Positions 34,792 to 42,539 of a stretch of 55,181 nt of DNA are shown here, piece after piece; position 1 is the first letter of the stretch, and every line of letters begins with the position of its first letter. This DNA comes from Xanthobacter autotrophicus. GTDB taxonomy: Bacteria; Pseudomonadota; Alphaproteobacteria; Rhizobiales; Xanthobacteraceae. The stretch lies in contig NZ_JAIVFO010000010.1 in assembly GCF_029991245.1 (NCBI RefSeq), positions 1-55,181 of the forward strand. Direction: 5' to 3'. The notes beneath the pieces are model-generated. The model saw only the letters and a program-made list of their open reading frames with translations. It searched no databases and was not told where the DNA came from. The translations under genes were made by a program, and so were the position numbers.

Positions 34792-35291
34792 CAGGGCCTC
34801 GCAATGGTGGTGGAGGCGGGAAGCGCCGAGCGCATCAGCTCCGCGACACGTGCTGCCTGCTGCTGCCGGAAGGTCGCGTGACACGCGCTACGGCAAAGCC
34901 ACAGGTTGACCCATTGTTTTGGGGTGAGGATGGGAAGAAGGGGTGGACCCTCGCGGCCCGTCCCGCCGCACACGAGGCATTTCAGCGGGTCGTTCTGGTG
35001 CGGCACCAGCCGGGGGTCGTTCCTGAGCGCGGCCGCGACCATCGCCACGGCACGACGCTCGGCTTCCGCGTGGGCCAGTCCCGCCGCGTTCATCAGGCGC
35101 GCAACCGTCCGCGCATGCAGGGCGGCAACCTCATCGAGAGGCACCGGGAATTTTACGTTTCCGCAGGTACCCCCTGCTACGTTTGCTACGTTTGCTACGG
35201 TTTGAGGTATTTCAGTATTGAGTGTAGCAACTGTAGCAACTGTAGCAGGGGGCACCCGCGTTTTCGCGCATTTGAATGGAGCCCATCCCAT
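34791..35291 (-). CDS. Phage zinc-finger protein whose 5' part spans the iteron element
   Basis: This 166-residue frame starts 3 bp after the primase stop. Its first ~45 residues are encoded by the 94-bp dyad element (P-P-A-T-V-A-T-V-A-T-L ... T-V-A-N-V-A-N-V-A-G-G), so the real translation start could be downstream, e.g. the GTG of V-P-L-D-E-V-A-A-L-H. The rest has a helix and a zinc-binding pattern, C-L-V-C-G-G ... W-L-C-R-S-A-C-H, like HNH-type or zinc-ribbon proteins. Its stop overlaps the next start (ATGA). Function unknown. Confidence 0.62.
   Translation of the reverse strand: MGWAPFKCAKTRVPPATVATVATLNTEIPQTVANVANVAGGTCGNVKFPVPLDEVAALHARTVARLMNAAGLAHAEAERRAVAMVAAALRNDPRLVPHQNDPLKCLVCGGTGREGPPLLPILTPKQWVNLWLCRSACHATFRQQQAARVAELMRSALPASTTIARP
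35161..35254. repeat. 94-bp iteron dyad element, copy A
   Basis: Three TGCTAC motifs at 9-bp spacing (35175, 35184, 35193) face three GTAGCA motifs at 9-bp spacing (35224, 35233, 35242) around a 25-bp AT-richer core, with flanking CCCCC/GGGGG. Copy B at 43293-43386 is in the opposite orientation, with about 11-13 differences. It is a candidate replication-origin or regulator-binding element. Confidence 0.9.
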
Positions 35292-35294
35292 GGC

Positions 35295-37616
35295 TTACGC
35301 CTCCCCCACTGCGATGAGCATGCGGGGCCGGCTGGATGTCTCCCGCACCCATCCGTGCTTCATCAGAATGGAGACAATGCGCTCCAAAGTTTCCTTGGTC
35401 CGGATCGGGCCGGGGCCATGTTGCAGGATGTACCGAAACGCCATCGGTTCCCGCTCCGCGCCATCCGCCCGCATCCAGTCCAGCAGGCGCTGCGCCATCA
35501 GCAGGTCGGGGTTCGTGCGCCCCGCCGCGTGAAGCCTCAGCGCTTCCCCGACATAGAAGTCCATCAGGCCAATGGCGCAATCCATTGCCTCCGGACCGAT
35601 TTCCTCGGCATCAAGGTTCGCATAGGCCGTGAGCACCCCGGCAATCCTGGCCGCGTGCTCCGCCGCCTTCGCGGCGAAGTCCTGGATGCCGCGGAATTCG
35701 TCATCACCCCGCAGCGCCTGTTCGACATGGTTGAAGAACTGGCGCCACCGGGTGGCGGCCTCGGCGGATATCTCCAGCGTGGCCGGCGTCAGCTCGTTGC
35801 GCGTGCCATCGGCGAGCGGCGGCCGCTTCTCCAGAATGGTGAGGATGCGGGCGCCATAGCTGCGGATGGCGGCGTCATCCTCGGGGGCCGTCTCGCGATA
35901 AAGGCGGGTGCCGGCAATGCTGGCCGGAGCCGCCACCAGCACCCGCGACAGAAGCCCCTGGTCGCGCAGCACCGGATCGGCAAGGAAGGTGGCGGCAGCG
36001 TGGGGTTGCACCATGACGTGGAGCGCCAGCCGCCGACCGGGCAGGATGGAAACGCCGTCGCCGGCCCGGATGCGCTTCACCGGCTTGCCGTCCCACAGCT
36101 CGGACAGCATGGCGGCCGTGCGCAGCCGGTTGTCTTCCGACATGCCGTGCGACCCGGTGAACACCCCGCCTTCCGCCGTGAACACCCCGAGCGCCGCATG
36201 CGCCCACGGCCAGTTCTTCGTCAGCCCGTCCGGCGTCAGGTCCCCGGTGACGATGAAGGGGGCAAGGGGGCGCTCCGGCTCGGCGCCGAGCATGGAAAGC
36301 GCATGCTTGCGGTCCGCATGGGCCAGCTTCTTGTTCGTCTCGATATGCCGCTTCTCGGCGCTCCATGCCGTGTGGTCGATCCGGTATTGCTCCATCGCCG
36401 CGATGTGCGTTTCGCGCAGGTTGCTTTCATGCCGGTACACCGGCCACAGGGCCTCATTGTCCGCGGAGGTTTTCCGATCGCCGGAGGCGGCTACGGTGAC
36501 GAAGTCGCAGGAGAGCGGGCGCACCTGGCCGAAGGGCAAGCGAACATCGCAATGCGCCTGCACGGCGAGGCTGGCGGCGGCGAGAACCGACTGTGCGGCG
36601 ATGGCATCGGGCACCTGCACCTTGCGGGCGATAGCGCGGGCCGCCTCCGCCAGCGGCCCGAGGGCGTCCATGGGATAGAGCTCGGGCGCTGCGAGCGGCG
36701 GGAACAGAGGAAGCGGACTATCCTTCGGCGCCGGCTTGGCCCCCTTCAATGCGGCTTCGATGTGCGCCCACGGCATGCCGGCGGGGATAGGGTCCGCAAG
36801 GTCCCATTTGGGCGGCAGCCCGGCCGGAAGCGCCACAATGCGCACGCTCGCGGCGCCGGCATCGGCGGCGAGGTCGGCCACGGCCTGCGCATAGGCTGCG
36901 CCGGCTTCGTCATTATCCGGCCAGATGGTGACGCTGCGCCCGGCGAGCGGGCTCCAGTCCGACCTGGCCGCGGCCTGCGATCCACCGGCGGAGGTGACCA
37001 CCACATAGTCGGCGAGCTGCTGTGCCGCCCTGTCGGCAGTCCGCTCGCCTTCCACCACCAGCACCGGGGCGGCCGGGCGGGCGGCGAGAGCGGGCAGGCC
37101 GTAGAGGATGCGGTTTTCAGGCACGGCCTTGTTGCGCCACTCGCTCCGTCCGCCCGGTCCTTCGCACAGGGCGAAGGGGCGAATTTCTTTCCCCCCGCCT
37201 TCCGCGTCGAAGCGCGCCACAAGGAAGTGCAGGGCGCCGCTGGCATCGACATATTGCCAGGCGCCGCTGGGGCGATAGCCAACCGGACACCCGCGCTCGA
37301 TCATCTCCGGGGTCAATTCCGGCGCATCCTCCGGGACCGGAACGATGGGGCGCCAGCTCTCCACCGGCTGGTGGTGCTCTCGTGGCGTCGGCACGAAGCT
37401 GCCATCGCCGAAGCCGGCGCGCCCCTTCACGTAATCGCGCGCTTCGCGGAAGTCGTCTCCCGCAAAGCTGTTCACGACGAAGCCGTCCGGGGCAGTGGAA
37501 TCCACCATGACGGAAAGCGAGCGGTCCTTGCGGGAGTGACCCGGACCGGGGGCGACAACATGATTGCCGCGCGCCTCGCCCCCGAGGGCGTGAGCCAAGG
37601 CCTTGGGGTCGATCAT
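35295..37616 (-). CDS. Phage primase-helicase (Toprim + DUF3987)
   Basis: This 773-residue replication protein has three parts. The N-terminal ~70 residues (H-S-R-K-D-R-S-L-S-V) look like the DNA-binding part of phage primases. A Toprim-like segment at ~185-260 has V-L-V-V-E-G-E-R-T-A-D and V-T-I-W-P-D-N-D-E-A-G, giving the catalytic Glu and D-x-D. The remaining ~430 residues match DUF3987 helicase-like proteins, with a degenerate P-loop A-A-S-G-D-R-K-T-S and F-V-T-G-D-L-T-P-D-G-L. The gene overlaps the upstream small gene by 4 bp and leads into the zinc-finger gene after 3 bp. Confidence 0.87.
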   Translation of the reverse strand: MIDPKALAHALGGEARGNHVVAPGPGHSRKDRSLSVMVDSTAPDGFVVNSFAGDDFREARDYVKGRAGFGDGSFVPTPREHHQPVESWRPIVPVPEDAPELTPEMIERGCPVGYRPSGAWQYVDASGALHFLVARFDAEGGGKEIRPFALCEGPGGRSEWRNKAVPENRILYGLPALAARPAAPVLVVEGERTADRAAQQLADYVVVTSAGGSQAAARSDWSPLAGRSVTIWPDNDEAGAAYAQAVADLAADAGAASVRIVALPAGLPPKWDLADPIPAGMPWAHIEAALKGAKPAPKDSPLPLFPPLAAPELYPMDALGPLAEAARAIARKVQVPDAIAAQSVLAAASLAVQAHCDVRLPFGQVRPLSCDFVTVAASGDRKTSADNEALWPVYRHESNLRETHIAAMEQYRIDHTAWSAEKRHIETNKKLAHADRKHALSMLGAEPERPLAPFIVTGDLTPDGLTKNWPWAHAALGVFTAEGGVFTGSHGMSEDNRLRTAAMLSELWDGKPVKRIRAGDGVSILPGRRLALHVMVQPHAAATFLADPVLRDQGLLSRVLVAAPASIAGTRLYRETAPEDDAAIRSYGARILTILEKRPPLADGTRNELTPATLEISAEAATRWRQFFNHVEQALRGDDEFRGIQDFAAKAAEHAARIAGVLTAYANLDAEEIGPEAMDCAIGLMDFYVGEALRLHAAGRTNPDLLMAQRLLDWMRADGAEREPMAFRYILQHGPGPIRTKETLERIVSILMKHGWVRETSSRPRMLIAVGEA

Positions 37617-37876
37617 TCTGCGGCTCCATTGCCATCTGCGGCGCAGATGACATCCAGGATTTCGGCGGGCGGTGGGTATTCGGCGGAGTAGAGGCGGCCG
37701 GCGAGGGCAACGGCCTCATCCTTCGTCGGGAAATAGGTGCGGCTCACCGGGTAGGTGCCGCGGCGCTGGAGGACGGACCAGCCGTCCTCCTCCATCACCA
37801 CCGTGACCGACGCGCCGATGAAGGCGCGGCGAGCGGAGCGGATTGCGCGAACCGGAAGGAAGGCGATGCGGCTCAC
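37613..37876 (-). CDS. Small phage protein
   Basis: This 87-residue protein starts at a GTG overlapping the previous stop (GTGA) and overlaps the primase start. It begins M-S-R-I-A-F-L-P-V-R-A-I-R. Y-P-V-S-R-T-Y-F-P-T-K-D-E-A-V-A-L-A follows, suggesting a small alpha/beta fold. No recognised family. Confidence 0.65.
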   Translation of the reverse strand: MSRIAFLPVRAIRSARRAFIGASVTVVMEEDGWSVLQRRGTYPVSRTYFPTKDEAVALAGRLYSAEYPPPAEILDVICAADGNGAAE

Positions 37877-38175
37877 GAGACACCCCCGTCGCCCATCTCG
37901 GTGATGATCGGAGCGCCGAAGGCCTGGTGCTGGGGATCGCGATTGATCCGCAGCGCCGTCGTCAACGCCCCGCCGAAGCTCGCGTGCTCATCTTCCAACC
38001 AGCCGCCGCTATCTCGCTCGTGGTCCACCACAAGGCACTGGAAATGCGTGAGGCTGTCGGGGATCACATAGATGCGGTAGCGGTGCTGGCGCTCTTCCTT
38101 GATCTGGATCCACCCACCCGGATGGGGGGTGACAACGCGGCGAACGCGACCGGGATTGGAGATGCGAGCTGCCAT
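37873..38175 (-). CDS. Small phage protein
   Basis: This 100-residue protein is coupled at both ends: its ATG overlaps the preceding TGA (TGATG) and its stop overlaps the next GTG. A beta-rich centre reads W-I-Q-I-K-E-E-R-Q-H-R-Y-R-I-Y-V-I-P-D. GAGGTG lies six bases before the ATG. Function unknown; the position before the primase suggests a replication accessory. Confidence 0.68.
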   Translation of the reverse strand: MAARISNPGRVRRVVTPHPGGWIQIKEERQHRYRIYVIPDSLTHFQCLVVDHERDSGGWLEDEHASFGGALTTALRINRDPQHQAFGAPIITEMGDGGVS

Positions 38176-38366
38176 CACTGCACCTCGCGACCAAGGCCAG
38201 CGGCCTGCGCGTGAGCCAAGGCGACGCTGAACGGAATACCAAGGTTCGATGCGAGGCGATGGGCGATTAGGTGAAGGGGAGACGGGATGGCACTGGCCGG
38301 CTTCGCGCTGCTGGTGGGCGGCGGGCGCTTGCCCGTACGGCGGGCGCATGGTATAGAAGTGGACAT
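38175..38366 (-). CDS. Small phage protein
   Basis: This 63-residue protein has an ideal AAGGA eight bases before its ATG, and its stop overlaps the next start by one base. The C-terminal helix-turn-like segment I-A-H-R-L-A-S-N-L-G-I-P-F-S-V-A could be a small DNA-binding unit. No family recognised. Confidence 0.55.
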   Translation of the reverse strand: MSTSIPCARRTGKRPPPTSSAKPASAIPSPLHLIAHRLASNLGIPFSVALAHAQAAGLGREVQ

Positions 38367-38447
38367 AGAATTCTTCCTTGGCGGGAATGGATTTCGACGC
38401 GACATTCCGCACCCGGCGCCTTCAGCAAGCGTCGGGTGTTCGCGTTT

Positions 38448-38684
38448 TCAGGCGGCAGGCAGGCTGTGCAGCCAGGCATCGAGGTCGGTGCGCAGGACGA
38501 GGGTGCGCCGGCCGTACTTCTTCGCCTTCAGCTTGCCGTCGCGGATGGCCCGATTCACAGTGCTGAGGCTGACGCCCACCCGCTTCGCGACGCTCTTCGG
38601 GCCGAGCGCGTCATATTCCTTGGTATTGACCTCTGCCGCGGAAGCCTTCCCGCGTTCTCCATCGGTATGGGCGACGTTGTGCAT
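38448..38684 (-). CDS. AlpA/excisionase-like helix-turn-helix protein
   Basis: This 78-residue protein has a MerR/AlpA-type winged HTH: L-G-P-K-S-V-A-K-R-V-G-V-S-L-S-T-V-N-R-A-I, G-K-L-K-A-K-K-Y-G-R-R-T-L, and L-D-A-W-L. Such proteins act as excisionases or as activators of satellite genes (AlpA in P4-like elements and PICIs). The ATG at 38684 has GAGG five bases upstream; ATGs at 38699 and 38738 give longer, less supported products. Confidence 0.8.
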   Translation of the reverse strand: MHNVAHTDGERGKASAAEVNTKEYDALGPKSVAKRVGVSLSTVNRAIRDGKLKAKKYGRRTLVLRTDLDAWLHSLPAA

Positions 38685-38810
38685 TTGATCCTCGCTCATG
38701 ACCGCCAGTGCTCTTGTGGAAGCGACCTGACTTGCCATGACGATGACTTAGTTTTTCTGCCCTGTCGGCCGGTAAAAGGATTGCAATTGGTCTGTAATTC
38801 GAGAGCGGAA

Positions 38811-39404
38811 TTAGAAGCCTTTTGCCGGCCTTTTAGAAACCTTCGCAGAGCCGTTGATTCCACTGGGTTTGCCGCGCTGTTCCGCCCCCGGCACCCACAC
38901 CCCCACGACGCGCCCCACCAGCTTCTCGGCGGCGTGTTCCGTGGTGAAGGGGCCTTCGCTGGTGCCGATGTGCCCGGAGCGCAGCACGGCGGCGTACTCG
39001 GCCGGATCCTCCGGCGGAATCCAGAAGCACGCGGACCACATGGGCGCCGGCTCGTACCCCTCTTCGCGTGGAAGAGACAGGGAGAGCCAGCCACGGTCCG
39101 GTCGGTAGTAGCTCGGCCGGCTTCGCATCAGGCACAGATCAAAGGCCAGCCCGCTCTCCACCCGCGGGTCGGTGAAGGAAATCAGGAACAGCTCGCCCTC
39201 GGCCGGTTGATGGTCCGCAAGATCGACCACGGCGAACTCGCCGCGGCGCAGGTGCGGATAGAAGGCGTCATCCGGGACGGGAAACGTCATGTGGCCCGGC
39301 GGCAGCGTCGGGAACATCATCAGGGCGCGCAGCTCGGGCTGGTGCTCGAAAGGGATGGTGCGGGCCTTCGGAGCGGGACGGCCGGCAGAGGTGCGGCGGG
39401 TCAT
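38811..39404 (-). CDS. Phage protein with S24/LexA-like segment lacking the catalytic Ser
   Basis: In this 197-residue protein, the segment P-D-D-A-F-Y-P-H-L-R-R-G-E-F-A-V-V-D then G-E-L-F-L-I matches the D-x-S-M-x-P-x-x-x-x-G-D-x-x-x-V-D pattern of S24/LexA folds, but Ala-Phe replaces Ser-Met. It may be a non-cleaving dimerisation module or a chance resemblance. No N-terminal HTH is present. Its ATG overlaps the stop of the Tat-signal gene (ATGA). Confidence 0.68.
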   Translation of the reverse strand: MTRRTSAGRPAPKARTIPFEHQPELRALMMFPTLPPGHMTFPVPDDAFYPHLRRGEFAVVDLADHQPAEGELFLISFTDPRVESGLAFDLCLMRSRPSYYRPDRGWLSLSLPREEGYEPAPMWSACFWIPPEDPAEYAAVLRSGHIGTSEGPFTTEHAAEKLVGRVVGVWVPGAEQRGKPSGINGSAKVSKRPAKGF

Positions 39405-39829
39405 GCTGCGGCTCCCTTCGCGGCGAAGGCACGCAGGGTCGTCATGATGCCCTGGAACTCTGCCTCTTCGATCATCACCCCGCCGAAGCAATCCTTGCCG
39501 GTCAGGTGATCGATATATGCAGCGACACCGGCGGCGGTGGTCGGGACGGTATCGATCACGCCCCAGAGGCCGGCGAAGTCACGGTCGTGCGCGGCACCAA
39601 CGGCGGCTTCGATTTCTGGAGCATCGTACTTGCCGCCGGCCAGCTCGTGGATGGTGAAGCGGTCCAGGGCGACTTTCAGGCCGGCAATGACCTCCTGATG
39701 AGCCGCGATGGCGGCGAAGACAGGATCGGGCTCCAGGGTAGAACCGGCACCGGGCATAGTTAGCAGAGCGGCGCCGGTGATGGCAGCGCCTTTCAGCAAG
39801 GCACGACGGGTGGGGCTGGGCTCAGACAT
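39401..39829 (-). CDS. Tat-signal phage protein 2
   Basis: This 142-residue protein opens with a twin-arginine signal: S-P-T-R-R-A-L-L-K-G-A-A-I-T-G-A-A-L-L-T. A small helical domain containing H-Q-E-V-I-A-G-L-K-V-A-L follows. The predicted location is periplasmic after Tat export. The ATG at 39829 overlaps the 3' end of the other Tat-signal gene by 8 bp. No function is recognised. Confidence 0.72.
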   Translation of the reverse strand: MSEPSPTRRALLKGAAITGAALLTMPGAGSTLEPDPVFAAIAAHQEVIAGLKVALDRFTIHELAGGKYDAPEIEAAVGAAHDRDFAGLWGVIDTVPTTAAGVAAYIDHLTGKDCFGGVMIEEAEFQGIMTTLRAFAAKGAAA

Positions 39830-40568
39830 GAGCGCCTCCCTGGCCGAGGAGGCGAAGGGTGTCGGCAAGAACGCTGGCCGTCAGCCGGACGCTCGTCACC
39901 TCGTCTTCATCATCAATCTGCTCCTTGATCGCGGCTGCATGGGAGCTGTCGGGATAGCACCAGTCCAGCGCACGCAGCTTCACAGCCAAGCCGGCCGGCG
40001 TCCGCGCCGGTTCGGCGACGATCCGGTCGCAAAGCGCGCTGATCGCGTCTGTCACACGGTCGTGTTCTTCATCGCATGCTGTCTCGCCGATTGCCCGCTC
40101 AGTTTCGCGGCCTGCGGTGTCCCACCGCTCCAGGGCCGCGAGCACTTGCGCCACCTCGGACTGCTGCTGAAGGGTCGGCGAATTCCATGTCGCGCCGTAA
40201 GCGCGCAACCAGTCGTACAGGTGATAGTTAACCCAAAAGCGGCCGCCCTTCTCCTCGAGAAGGCGCTTGCCGCCTCGCTGGTAGGCGAGCAATTTCGGCT
40301 CCGGCGCGGGGCGCGTCTGCTCAGTCAGCGCGTCGAGGCGCTTGCCTTCGGCGGCAAGCCCGCGCTCGCGTTCCCACAGGGTTTCAAGCTCGCGGCCCAT
40401 GGCGAGGAGCGCGGCATCGGCCTGCTCTGCGGCTTCCGCCTTCGGGAGGACGGCCACCGGCACCGCGAGCGCGGCGACAGTTCCGAGGGCGCCGCCGGCT
40501 TTGAGGAAGGCCCGGCGGGTGGGTTCAGGCATAGGGGCGGCGTTTGCCGCCGCGGTGGGCTTCGGCAT
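39822..40568 (-). CDS. Tat-signal phage protein 1
   Basis: This 248-residue protein has a twin-arginine motif (P-T-R-R-A-F-L-K-A-G-G-A-L-G) followed by a hydrophobic core and A-E-A cleavage near residue 47. The mature part is helical (L-L-A-M-G-R-E-L-E-T-L-W-E-R-E). Its second half contains repeated acidic and helical segments and W-V-N-Y-H-L-Y-D-W-L-R. The ATG at 40568 has GGAG eight bases upstream. It shares signal-peptide style with the next gene, suggesting a duplicated or cooperating pair. Confidence 0.75.
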   Translation of the reverse strand: MPKPTAAANAAPMPEPTRRAFLKAGGALGTVAALAVPVAVLPKAEAAEQADAALLAMGRELETLWERERGLAAEGKRLDALTEQTRPAPEPKLLAYQRGGKRLLEEKGGRFWVNYHLYDWLRAYGATWNSPTLQQQSEVAQVLAALERWDTAGRETERAIGETACDEEHDRVTDAISALCDRIVAEPARTPAGLAVKLRALDWCYPDSSHAAAIKEQIDDEDEVTSVRLTASVLADTLRLLGQGGAHV

Positions 40569-40625
40569 TGGTGTTCTCCGGTGGTGTTGGAAGAGGTCAG
40601 AGGGGCGGAGCCGCCGCCCCGACGG

Positions 40626-40832
40626 TCAGGCGGCCTTGCGGCAGTTGCGCTGGGGCGGAACGAACTCGGCGGCGGCGCGCTCGTAGCGCTCCACGTGGCG
40701 CTCCAGCTCATCGCGGCTGTCGCACATGCCGGCGAAGGTCATGATGTCGATGCGGGCGTTGGCCGGGTGGTTCTGCGCCGTCGTGAGGCGGACCATCAGG
40801 TCCGGGCACTGGCGCCAGATGGGAAGCGGCAT
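40626..40832 (-). CDS. Small phage protein
   Basis: This 68-residue protein has a perfect AGGAGG ribosome site seven bases before its ATG. The sequence is helical and rich in Arg/Glu (S-R-D-E-L-E-R-H-V-E-R-Y-E-R-A-A), starting M-P-L-P-I-W-R-Q. No family recognised. Confidence 0.68.
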   Translation of the reverse strand: MPLPIWRQCPDLMVRLTTAQNHPANARIDIMTFAGMCDSRDELERHVERYERAAAEFVPPQRNCRKAA

Positions 40833-40858
40833 AGACGTTCCTCCTGCTGGTGGCGGGA

Positions 40859-41446
40859 TCAGGCGATGCGGGACAGGCGAAGGGTTTCGTCGGCGGCGCG
40901 CACCTTGGCGAGCGCGGCGGGGAAGTCCTCCCACGATGCGAAGGCGGTGCGCGCCCGCTCGGCGAGGGCGGCGTCGTCGGTGGTGAAGGTGAGCGCGCCG
41001 GCCGGCCCGGTGAGGCGTCCAAACTGGACACCGTTGCGCTTCAGAGCGAAGCCATCGCCGTCGCGCTTGGCAGAGTAGGTGGCCGCGATGCCGGCGGCGG
41101 CCTTCTCATCGCGCACGATCAATTCGAGGGCGTTGAGCCTCTGGAGGTCGGCGCTGCGCTTGCGGGCGGCGTAGGCGTCGCGGGGCTCGGGTGCGTTCCG
41201 ATAGCTCGCCGCCGTGATGCGGGCGGCATTCAGGGCGCATTCCGCACGGCGGATGACCTCGGCGCGGTGGGAGCCGCGCGGCACCGACACGTAGCGCTGC
41301 AACACCTCCCACGGCGTCACCGGGGCGTTGCGGGCCTCTTCCCATGCCTGCCGCAGGTGGTTCGCGAAGGTGGGCCGGCTATAGGGCGCCATGGACTGCC
41401 GCAGGAGCGACCAGGCGCGGCGCATGATCTGGGAGAGGTTGGGCAT
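40859..41446 (-). CDS. First gene of the leftward early operon, unknown function
   Basis: This 195-residue protein is helical in its first half (L-S-Q-I-M-R-R-A-W-S-L-L-R-Q; A-E-V-I-R-R-A-E-C-A-L-N-A-A). A beta-rich segment (D-G-D-G-F-A-L-K-R-N-G-V-Q-F-G) and a C-terminal helix follow. AAGG lies nine bases before the ATG. It is transcribed divergently from the XRE repressor across the operator region, so it is probably the first repressed gene. Confidence 0.7.
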   Translation of the reverse strand: MPNLSQIMRRAWSLLRQSMAPYSRPTFANHLRQAWEEARNAPVTPWEVLQRYVSVPRGSHRAEVIRRAECALNAARITAASYRNAPEPRDAYAARKRSADLQRLNALELIVRDEKAAAGIAATYSAKRDGDGFALKRNGVQFGRLTGPAGALTFTTDDAALAERARTAFASWEDFPAALAKVRAADETLRLSRIA

Positions 41447-41470
41447 GGTGGGCGCCTTCGATTGGGTGCC

Positions 41471-41549
41471 AACGCCATTAATCTGGCGTTAGTACCTAAA
41501 CGCTTATCCCATGTTGCTGTCAACCAGAAAGTTAGGTATCACACCTAAC
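41471..41549. promoter_or_regulatory. Divergent switch region with operator palindromes
   Basis: Two palindromes lie between divergent genes. AACGCCA-N6-TGGCGTT spans 41471-41490 (the right arm starting at 41484). GTTAGGT-N5-ACCTAAC spans 41531-41549, ending one base before the XRE ATG. A third, weaker site, TTAGTACCTAA at 41489-41499, shares the CCTAA half-site. The layout is that of a phage immunity switch. Confidence 0.65.
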
Positions 41550-41792
41550 ATGACCTTGAGCATCGGAAATCAGCTTCGCGCCGCGCGCGCCCTAGCGGGC
41601 GTCGAGCAGAAATGGCTCGCCGAAAAGTCGGGGGTGAGCATCAACACGATCCGAAACATGGAGGCACGGGGTGCCGAGCCAATCACAAGCGGCGCCGTGA
41701 CGGTTCGCAAGGTACAGATCGCCCTCGAGGGAGTCGGCGTCGAGTTCCTGAACCATGGACAGCCAGGCGTCAGGCTGCGCAAGGCGGATTGA
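41550..41792 (+). CDS. XRE-family phage repressor-like protein
   Basis: This 80-residue HTH protein reads I-G-N-Q-L-R-A-A-R-A-L-A-G-V-E-Q then L-A-E-K-S-G-V-S-I-N-T-I-R-N-M-E. The C-terminal motif G-V-E-F-L-N-H-G-Q-P-G-V-R-L-R is common in alphaproteobacterial XRE regulators. The ATG at 41550 abuts an operator palindrome, consistent with autoregulation. The nuclease-like gene starts 4 bp after its stop, so the two form a unit. Confidence 0.85.
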   Translation: MTLSIGNQLRAARALAGVEQKWLAEKSGVSINTIRNMEARGAEPITSGAVTVRKVQIALEGVGVEFLNHGQPGVRLRKAD

Positions 41793-41796
41793 GCCC

Positions 41797-42279
41797 ATGG
41801 CATCGCGACGCGACAGCGACGAAGCCTATGTGATCGGCCTGTGCGACCGCATCCTCGGATTGAAGGCGCAGCGACAATGGCGCTTCCCGTTCCTCCTGGG
41901 CGATCCGGGTCGGAGCGGTAGGTGCGTCCGCCTGCCGGTGGATGCCTTCTATCCCGAGCTTGGCCTTGTGGTGGAATATCACGAGCGCCAGCATGATGAG
42001 CCGGTGCCGTTCTTTGACCGCCGGATTACCGCCGCCGGCATTTCGCGCGGCGAGCAGCGTCGGATTTATGACGAGCGGCGGCGCACCGTCCTGCCAGAGC
42101 AAGGGTTGAGGCTCGCGGTGATCTGCTGTTCGGACCTTGCGCACAATGGCGCGAGGCGACTTCTACGGGACGCCGAGCGCGATCAGCGTGCCATCCGTGC
42201 CCCCCTGGAAGCTGCCGGCGTTCTATTCATCGAGCAGAACGGCAACGGGCCTGGGGTGCGGCTAAGGGACAGAAAATAG
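41797..42279 (+). CDS. PD-(D/E)xK nuclease-like protein with repressor-type tail
   Basis: This 160-residue protein reads L-P-V-D-A-F-Y-P-E-L-G-L-V-V-E-Y-H-E-R-Q-H in the middle. It fits the D-x(10)-E-x-(D/H)-G/E-x-x-H pattern of Vsr/DUF559-like endonucleases (Asp49, Glu60, His62, His66). Its last ~22 residues (L-E-A-A-G-V-L-F-I-E-Q-N-G-N-G-P-G-V-R-L-R) match the C-terminal tail of XRE regulators, including the gene just upstream. It is cytosolic. Co-expression with the repressor suggests a host-takeover, superinfection or DNA-processing role; nuclease activity is inferred only. Confidence 0.68.
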   Translation: MASRRDSDEAYVIGLCDRILGLKAQRQWRFPFLLGDPGRSGRCVRLPVDAFYPELGLVVEYHERQHDEPVPFFDRRITAAGISRGEQRRIYDERRRTVLPEQGLRLAVICCSDLAHNGARRLLRDAERDQRAIRAPLEAAGVLFIEQNGNGPGVRLRDRK

Positions 42280-42290
42280 AGGGGGCCGGT

Positions 42291-42434
42291 CTATCCGGGG
42301 GTTTTGGCAATAGCCTCACGGGCGGCCTGCACATCAAGTGCATTGGCTTTCGGGGGAGAAACGCCGTCGCGCAGCCCTCGCAACTCATAGAGCAGTTCTG
42401 CAAGCGTGCGCCTGATGCTGGTATCATCAAACCG
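42291..42434 (-). pseudogene. Gene remnant without a start codon
   Basis: An open frame reads S-I-R-R-T-L-A-E-L-L-Y-E-L-R-G-L-R-D-G then A-L-D-V-Q-A-A-R-E-A-I-A-K-T-P-G and stops. It has protein-like helical composition, but upstream is an in-frame TGA with no usable start between. It looks like the 3' end of a lost phage gene. Confidence 0.35.
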
Positions 42435-42539
42435 TCAGAGGGTTTTGTTAGGCGTTCTAAGCACCGGAGTGGCTACACGTGTCTTCTGCTCCGTGTTAAA
42501 CTTGGCTGTCGGATCCTGATAGCTCGAGAGGGGTGGGGC

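Noticed and set aside
35161-35254. Iteron element as merely coding sequence for an Ala/Thr/Val-rich repeat
   Set aside because: The second copy at 43293-43386 is intergenic and is interrupted by stops in the corresponding frame, so DNA-level conservation explains it better.
34629-37691. 1020-codon plus-strand frame opposite the primase
   Set aside because: The primase strand shows Toprim and DUF3987 motifs and coupled neighbours; the opposite frame is low-complexity.
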